Part shown: positions 6,291-10,141 of the stretch, piece by piece | Position numbering within the stretch: the first letter of the stretch is position 1 | Layout of the letters: every line of letters starts with the position of its first letter | Source of the DNA: an uncultured Collinsella sp. | Lineage (GTDB): Bacteria; Actinomycetota; Coriobacteriia; Coriobacteriales; Coriobacteriaceae | Length of the DNA: 10,141 nt | Direction: 5' to 3' | Assembly: GCA_900544385.1 (NCBI GenBank) | Contig: UQVD01000071.1 | Span: 1-10,141, forward strand | Program-made: the position numbers and the translations under genes | Notes under the pieces: model-generated | Database searches by the model: none | What the model was told of the DNA's origin: nothing | Seen by the model: the letters and a program-made list of their open reading frames with translations, nothing else

Positions 6291-7709
6291 ATGGCCCTCA
6301 TCACTTCGTACCACGTCCCCGGTCTCTATGTCGAGGACCACAGCATCGACGTCCCCCTCGACTGGCGCGGCCTGGAGCCCATGCTTTTGGCCGTCGGCAG
6401 TACCATGCGCCGCGGCGCCATGCCGGCGCCCATCGCCGGTGCACCCGAAAGCATCAAGCTCTTCTACCGCGTGGTTTGCGCGCCCGACCGCATTAACGAC
6501 GACTTGCCGCTCCTCCTCTTTTTGCAGGGCGGCCCCGGCGGCGAGAGCCCGCGTCCGCTGTCGCCCACAAGCGATGGCTGGATCGAGGAGGCCGTCAAGC
6601 ATTTCCGCGTCGTCCTGCCCGACCAGCGCGGTACCGGGCGCAGCAGCTGCGTAGACGGGCGCACGATTGCCGCCTTGGGCGATCGCGCCGAGGCAGCAGG
6701 AGCCGATGCGGCCCGCTCGAAGGCGGACTTCCTCAAGCGCCACCTCGCCAGCTCCATCGTGCGCGATTTTGAGTACCTGCGCCTAGTGGGCTTTGGCGGC
6801 AAGCCCTGGGTCACACTCGGGCAGAGCTACGGCGGTTTTTTGACGTTGAGCTACCTGTCGCTCTTCCCCGAGGGCGTGGCGGCAAGCTTTACCTGCGGCG
6901 GCATTCCGCACGTGCCGGCGAGCGCCAGCGAGGTCTACGCGCACACCTTCCCGCGCATGGCGGCCAAGACCCAGCAGTATTACGACCGCTACCCCGCCGA
7001 TGTCGAGCGAGTGGCGGCCCTGGCAGATGCCCTCGAGGAACAAAAACCCGTGCTACCCGACGGCTCGCCGATGACGGTCGAACGCCTGCAGCTCATGGGC
7101 AGCGACTTTGGCATGAAGCCGAGCTTTGAGCGCATGCACTGGATTATCGACCATGCGTTTGTTGATGGCGACGGTACGCTGAACTGCGGCTCCTCGGTAT
7201 CCGACAGCTTTTTGATGCGCGCCTTCGAGTGCACCAACACGCGCACGAATCCGCTGTACTGGACGCTGCAGGAGTTCATCTACGCCGATGGCGACACGAT
7301 GCCAATTCGCTGGGCCGCAGCAGAGGAGAAAGCCCATCGCGCCGAGTTCGACACGCTTGCGCGCCCGCTCATGTTTACCGGCGAGGCCATGTTCCCGTGG
7401 ATGTTTGAGCAGATGCCCGAGCTCAAGCCCTTCAAGCCCGCGATGGATCTGCTGATGGAAGACACCAGCTGGGACAAGATATACGACCCGCAACGCCTGG
7501 CCTGCAACGAAGTACCGCTCCAGGCTGCGGTGTACTTCGACGACATGTACGTCGATTCGGGCCTGCAGCTCGACACGCTCAGCCGCGTGGGCAACTCGCA
7601 TGCCTGGGTGACGAACGAGTTTGAGCACGATGGCCTGCACGGCAACGTGGTATTCAAGCACCTCTTCGACGAAGCCCTCAACCGCGGAGACCTGCGCCAG
7701 ATCTTCTAG
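6291..7709 (+). CDS. Alpha/beta hydrolase, S33 (proline iminopeptidase-like) family
   Basis: A 472-residue cytoplasmic alpha/beta hydrolase. FLQGGPGGESP (78-88) is the HGGPG-type oxyanion motif of S33 peptidases, and VVLPDQRGTGRSS (107-119) is the family's strand-turn signature. GQSYGG carries nucleophile Ser179, and DGLHG near the end carries the likely catalytic His450. The acid is probably D418 or D422 in YFDDMYVD. A long cap insertion (about 210-400) separates core and C-terminus, as in larger S33 members. The family releases N-terminal residues, often proline, from peptides; exact specificity cannot be read here. The start at 6291 is favoured by GGAAG six bases upstream and an upstream promoter-like pair; ATGs at 6201 and 6210 in the same frame lack support. 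It lies between proA and proB but on the opposite strand, suggesting a proline-supply role. No signal peptide is visible. Confidence 0.85.
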   Translation: MALITSYHVPGLYVEDHSIDVPLDWRGLEPMLLAVGSTMRRGAMPAPIAGAPESIKLFYRVVCAPDRINDDLPLLLFLQGGPGGESPRPLSPTSDGWIEEAVKHFRVVLPDQRGTGRSSCVDGRTIAALGDRAEAAGADAARSKADFLKRHLASSIVRDFEYLRLVGFGGKPWVTLGQSYGGFLTLSYLSLFPEGVAASFTCGGIPHVPASASEVYAHTFPRMAAKTQQYYDRYPADVERVAALADALEEQKPVLPDGSPMTVERLQLMGSDFGMKPSFERMHWIIDHAFVDGDGTLNCGSSVSDSFLMRAFECTNTRTNPLYWTLQEFIYADGDTMPIRWAAAEEKAHRAEFDTLARPLMFTGEAMFPWMFEQMPELKPFKPAMDLLMEDTSWDKIYDPQRLACNEVPLQAAVYFDDMYVDSGLQLDTLSRVGNSHAWVTNEFEHDGLHGNVVFKHLFDEALNRGDLRQIF

Positions 7710-7730
7710 CAAAGGAGTGTCCCCGCCTGC

Positions 7731-7759
7731 CGGCACAAAAGGAACGTCCCTAAGTGCCG
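7731..7759. repeat. GGGAC-core hairpin repeat (CGGCAC arms)
   Basis: The arms CGGCAC (7731-7736) and GTGCCG (7754-7759) enclose 17 bases whose minus-strand reading is TTAGGGACGTTCCTTTT. The core GGGACGTTC also occurs at 693-701. Its design (short arms around an AGGGAC head) parallels the other hairpins in the window, although the arm sequence differs. Confidence 0.6.
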
Positions 7760-7795
7760 AGAACAGCAACATTGCAGGAAGAGGACAGAAAGCGA

Positions 7796-7893
7796 AAACG
7801 CCCCTAAGCGAGCAAGGTGACGTGAAAGAGGAGGGCATTGACCTTTTGGTCATGCCCGACAATTGAACGTCAGATTGCCGCTTAGGGGCGTTT
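7796..7893. ncRNA. Nested stem-loop, possible bidirectional terminator or structured RNA
   Basis: A perfect 15-base-pair outer stem, AAACGCCCCTAAGCG (7796-7810) with CGCTTAGGGGCGTTT (7879-7893), encloses 68 bases. These contain a second hairpin: GGGCATTGACC (7833-7843), loop TTTT, GGTCATGCCC (7848-7857), ten pairs with one bulged T. The outer stem ends in TTTT on the minus strand and TTT on the plus strand, so it could terminate proB and, less well, the hydrolase. The long structured loop is unusual for a terminator; a small RNA or palindromic mobile element is an alternative. No known RNA family was recognised. Confidence 0.5.
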
Positions 7894-7907
7894 GCAGCGT
7901 CAATTGG

Positions 7908-9035
7908 TTAGGCGAAGACGATCAGATTATCTCGATGGATTGCGGGCTTCTCGGCCAGGTCTGCCAGCAGGCGGTTGCCGGCAATCTGGTCCTGGCGGCG
8001 TCCCGCTGCAAGCTCCAGCACGTCCGAATCGGCCTCGGCGATACCGCGGGCGACAACCATGCCGCTCGGGTCGCACACGTCGAGTACATCGCCCTCGGCA
8101 AACGCGCCATCGACCTCGCGAATACCCACCGCAAGCAAGGAAGAGCCATGGTTGACCAGCGCCTTCGCAGCACCATCGTCGACCGTCACCGAGCCATGCG
8201 CCTTGTCGCCCAGTGCGATCCACAGCTTGCGGGGCGCAATGTCCAGGCGCTCCGCCGGCGGATCGAACAGTGTGCCCACGCTCTCGCCGCGGGCGAGGCG
8301 CACGAGCGCATCGGGCTCCTCGCCCGAGCAAATCACGCTCTGAATGCCCGCCGTCATCAAAATGCGGCTCGCGCGAATCTTGGTGATCATGCCGCCCGTA
8401 CCCACCGAGGTCGAAGAATCGCCCGCCGAGGCGATGATCTTGGCATCGATCTTATGCACGACCGGGACGAACTCGGCCGTGGGGTCCTCATGTGGATTGG
8501 CGGTATAGAGGCCATCAATGTCCGACAGCGTCACGCACAGATCGGCAGAAACCAGGCAGCTCACAAGCGCCGCCAGCGTGTCGTTGTCGCCAAACTTGAT
8601 CTCGTCGACGGTAACGGTATCGTTCTCGTTGACAACCGGCACCACGCCAAGCTCCACCAGGCGCAGCAGAGCGTCGCGCGCGTGCAGGTAGGACGTGCGG
8701 CGGGCCGTGTCGTGGCGCGTGAGCAGCACGAGCGAGGTGAGCAGGTCGCGCGCATGAAACTCCTCGTCGTAGGCCGACGAGATGATACACTGACCAGCCG
8801 AGGCGCAGGCCTGCAGGCTCGGCAGGTCTCCGACCGGCTTGCGGTCGAAGCCCAGTACGGGATAGCCACAGGCGATAGCGCCCGAGCTCACCACGACCAG
8901 GCGCCAGCCGAGCTTGCGCAGCGCTGCGGCCTGATCGGCAAGCCCGCCGATAAAGGCGCGGTTGACCTTGCCGTCGGCGCCCACAACCGTGGACGAACCG
9001 ATCTTTACCACCATCGTTTTATAAGAAGTCGTCAT
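7908..9035 (-). CDS. proB: Glutamate 5-kinase (gamma-glutamyl kinase) with PUA domain
   Basis: It phosphorylates glutamate with ATP to gamma-glutamyl phosphate, the first and usually feedback-inhibited step of proline synthesis, in the cytoplasm. The 375 residues match the family length for the form with a C-terminal PUA domain. Amino-acid-kinase motifs are VVKIGSSTVV (9-18), VVVSSGAIACG, VVNENDTVTVDEIKFGDNDT, SDIDGLYTANP and GTGGMITKIRAS. The PUA domain starts near KLWIALGDKAHGSVTVDDGA. An in-frame TGA two codons upstream of the ATG at 9035 bars a longer protein. Neither this ATG nor the in-frame ATG at 9014 has a clear Shine-Dalgarno sequence, so the exact start is uncertain. It follows the nicotinate phosphoribosyltransferase gene on the same strand by 68 bases occupied by a hairpin repeat. 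ProA, its pathway partner, lies 1.7 kb away beyond an opposing gene. Confidence 0.97.
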   Translation of the reverse strand: MTTSYKTMVVKIGSSTVVGADGKVNRAFIGGLADQAAALRKLGWRLVVVSSGAIACGYPVLGFDRKPVGDLPSLQACASAGQCIISSAYDEEFHARDLLTSLVLLTRHDTARRTSYLHARDALLRLVELGVVPVVNENDTVTVDEIKFGDNDTLAALVSCLVSADLCVTLSDIDGLYTANPHEDPTAEFVPVVHKIDAKIIASAGDSSTSVGTGGMITKIRASRILMTAGIQSVICSGEEPDALVRLARGESVGTLFDPPAERLDIAPRKLWIALGDKAHGSVTVDDGAAKALVNHGSSLLAVGIREVDGAFAEGDVLDVCDPSGMVVARGIAEADSDVLELAAGRRQDQIAGNRLLADLAEKPAIHRDNLIVFA

Positions 9036-9071
9036 GCGTCAAACCAATCGAATATTGAGCGGGCGGGCGAG

Positions 9072-9110
9072 AAAATGATCCGTTTTCCTCCGTCCCCTTC
9101 GGATCATTTT
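9072..9110. repeat. GGGGAC-core hairpin repeat (AAAATGATCCG arms), intact copy
   Basis: Perfect 11-base arms, AAAATGATCCG (9072-9082) and CGGATCATTTT (9100-9110), surround 17 bases reading AAGGGGACGGAGGAAAA on the minus strand. Its 26 bases 9072-9097 recur exactly at 1107-1132. It fills most of the gap between the nicotinate phosphoribosyltransferase gene and proB and overlaps the end of the former: the TGA stop (9106-9104) lies inside the arm. On the minus strand the stem ends in TTTTCTC, so it may reduce read-through into proB. Confidence 0.8.
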
Positions 9111-10141
9111 GCCCAGGGGAAGGCAGAAGCCGCGGCCATGTTCTTGCGCACGAGCTCGTCGCGCACCTGAGCCAGGCCCTGCTCCATGCCCACCACATAG
9201 GTCTGCGGGTACAGGAAGCGCTTGTAGACCGGATCAAGATGGTCCAGTGCCCAGGTGCAACGCTCTCGTGCGTCCTCGATGCTCTCGCGCGGGGCAACGG
9301 CGCTGCCATTGCGCACGATCGGCGCCAGCAGCTCGCGATACTCAAGCTCCGACACATCGGTCACCAGGGCGGCATCGTTCACGGCCACGAGGGTATTGCC
9401 ACGCGCGGTGCCCTCCCCCGCCAAATGGTCCTCGTCATAGATCATGTCGCAGATCGGGCCGCCAAAGCCGTCGTAATAACGGCGGACGCGCTGCACGCCC
9501 GGGATCGTGCGCTTGTAGGGCTGCTCGGAGAGCTTGACCACCGGCGTCCACGGGTCCGTCTCGCTCGCACGGCGAGCGGAGAGCTTGTACACGCCGCCCA
9601 GCGCCGGCTGATCGTAGCAGGTCGCGAGCTTGGTACCCACGCCAAAGCTATCGATAGGCGCACCCTGGTCGATCAGTGACTGAATCGTGTACTCGTCCAA
9701 ATCATTGGAAACCGAGATTCCCACATAGGGCAGGCCCTCGGCATCAAAACGGCCGCGGACATACTTGGAGAGCTTGGCGAGGTCACCCGAGTCAATGCGA
9801 ATGGCCGACAGGCGCTCGCCCACCGCCTCCATCTCCTTGGCAACCGTAATGGCATGCTCGCAGCCCTCGCGCACGTCGTAGGTGTCGATGAGCAGTGTGC
9901 AGTTCTTGGGGCTCGACTTGGCAAAGGCACGGAAGGCCTCGAGCTCGGAATCGAAGCTCATCACCCAGCTGTGCGCATGCGTGCCAAAGACGGGAATACC
10001 GTAGCGACGACCGGCGAGCACATTAGACGTAGAGGAGCAGCCGGCAACGTAGCTCGCGCGGGCGACGGCCAGACCGCCATCGGGACCCTGGGCACGACGC
10101 AAGCCAAACTCGGCGACGGGTCGGCCGTCCGCCGCCAACAC
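9104..10141 (-). CDS. pncB: Nicotinate phosphoribosyltransferase, 3' part
   Basis: It joins nicotinate and PRPP, with ATP, to form nicotinate mononucleotide in the Preiss-Handler NAD salvage route. The visible 345 residues are the C-terminal part; the first visible codon is GTG at the window edge and encodes an internal valine, so the N-terminus lies beyond 10141. Family motifs, numbered from the edge, are GTHAHSWV (53-60, the His-containing active-site segment), LLIDTYDVREG (83-93), AIRIDSGDLAKL (113-124), VSNDLDEYTI (144-153) and SFGVGTKLATCYDQPALGG (165-183), the phosphate-binding part of the type II PRTase barrel. The protein ends in FPWAK with its TGA stop inside a palindromic repeat. 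It may be co-transcribed with proB downstream unless that repeat terminates. The symbol is by function; bacterial names vary between pncB and naprt. Confidence 0.93.
   Translation of the reverse strand: MLAADGRPVAEFGLRRAQGPDGGLAVARASYVAGCSSTSNVLAGRRYGIPVFGTHAHSWVMSFDSELEAFRAFAKSSPKNCTLLIDTYDVREGCEHAITVAKEMEAVGERLSAIRIDSGDLAKLSKYVRGRFDAEGLPYVGISVSNDLDEYTIQSLIDQGAPIDSFGVGTKLATCYDQPALGGVYKLSARRASETDPWTPVVKLSEQPYKRTIPGVQRVRRYYDGFGGPICDMIYDEDHLAGEGTARGNTLVAVNDAALVTDVSELEYRELLAPIVRNGSAVAPRESIEDARERCTWALDHLDPVYKRFLYPQTYVVGMEQGLAQVRDELVRKNMAAASAFPWAK

Larger units (their letters stand above)
7710..7907. other. Structured intergenic region between convergent hydrolase and proB
   Basis: These 198 bases separate the plus-strand hydrolase from the minus-strand proB. 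No open frame looks real. Nearly all of it is inverted repeat: a GGGAC-core hairpin at 7731-7759, then a 98-base nested stem-loop at 7796-7893. The reverse complement of 7717-7724 is GGGGACAC, a further copy of the head motif. No plain hairpin-plus-T terminator for the hydrolase was found, so these structures probably end transcription from both sides. Confidence 0.6.

Noticed and set aside
7863..9170. 435-codon open frame on the plus strand
   Set aside because: It is antisense to proB and runs through the nested stem-loop and the hairpin repeat, with no ribosome binding site and no recognisable domain.

Overview
The window looks like chromosomal DNA from a high-GC member of the Actinomycetota, most likely a gut Coriobacteriia of the Collinsella type. 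This rests on GC-rich genes with a strong C/G third-position bias, a CarD/CdnL-family RNA polymerase regulator, an Ala/Pro/Lys/Arg-rich Rho-like N-terminus near argS (an arrangement known in actinobacteria), and many short GGGGAC-containing intergenic hairpins. The genus is inferred from recalled similarity and was not tested. The first 31 bases are not biological: they match the Nextera/Tn5 sequencing adapter, so the contig edge is an artefact.

Layout. Positions 32-508 (-) hold the first 159 codons of a gene with a disordered, basic N-terminus, probably transcription termination factor Rho, cut by the adapter. About 830 bases of non-coding DNA follow (509-1342). They contain a possible promoter for that gene, two diverged copies of one fold-back repeat family in opposite orientation (931-1060 and 1148-1295), and a GGGGAC hairpin between them. 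Next come the argS terminator, argS (1421-3274, -), a divergent intergenic region, a CarD-type regulator (3617-4102, +) and an HD-superfamily hydrolase (4220-4819, +). The last two genes each end in the same 40-base terminator hairpin.

The second half is a proline-centred block: proA (4891-6177, -), a divergent S33-family alpha/beta hydrolase resembling proline iminopeptidases (6291-7709, +), a highly structured 200-base gap, proB (7908-9035, -), and the 3' part of a nicotinate phosphoribosyltransferase gene (9104-10141, -) that runs off the window. ProB and ProA catalyse the two enzymatic steps from glutamate to glutamate-5-semialdehyde. The peptidase between them could supply free proline from peptides, but its substrate is not proven by sequence.

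I see no CRISPR array, prophage, transposase, tRNA or rRNA, and no convincing new multi-gene system. The most unusual material is non-coding: several hairpins with different arms but the same (A)GGGAC-containing core, one of which supplies the stop codon of the nicotinate phosphoribosyltransferase gene, plus the fold-back pair and a 98-base nested stem-loop between the hydrolase gene and proB.
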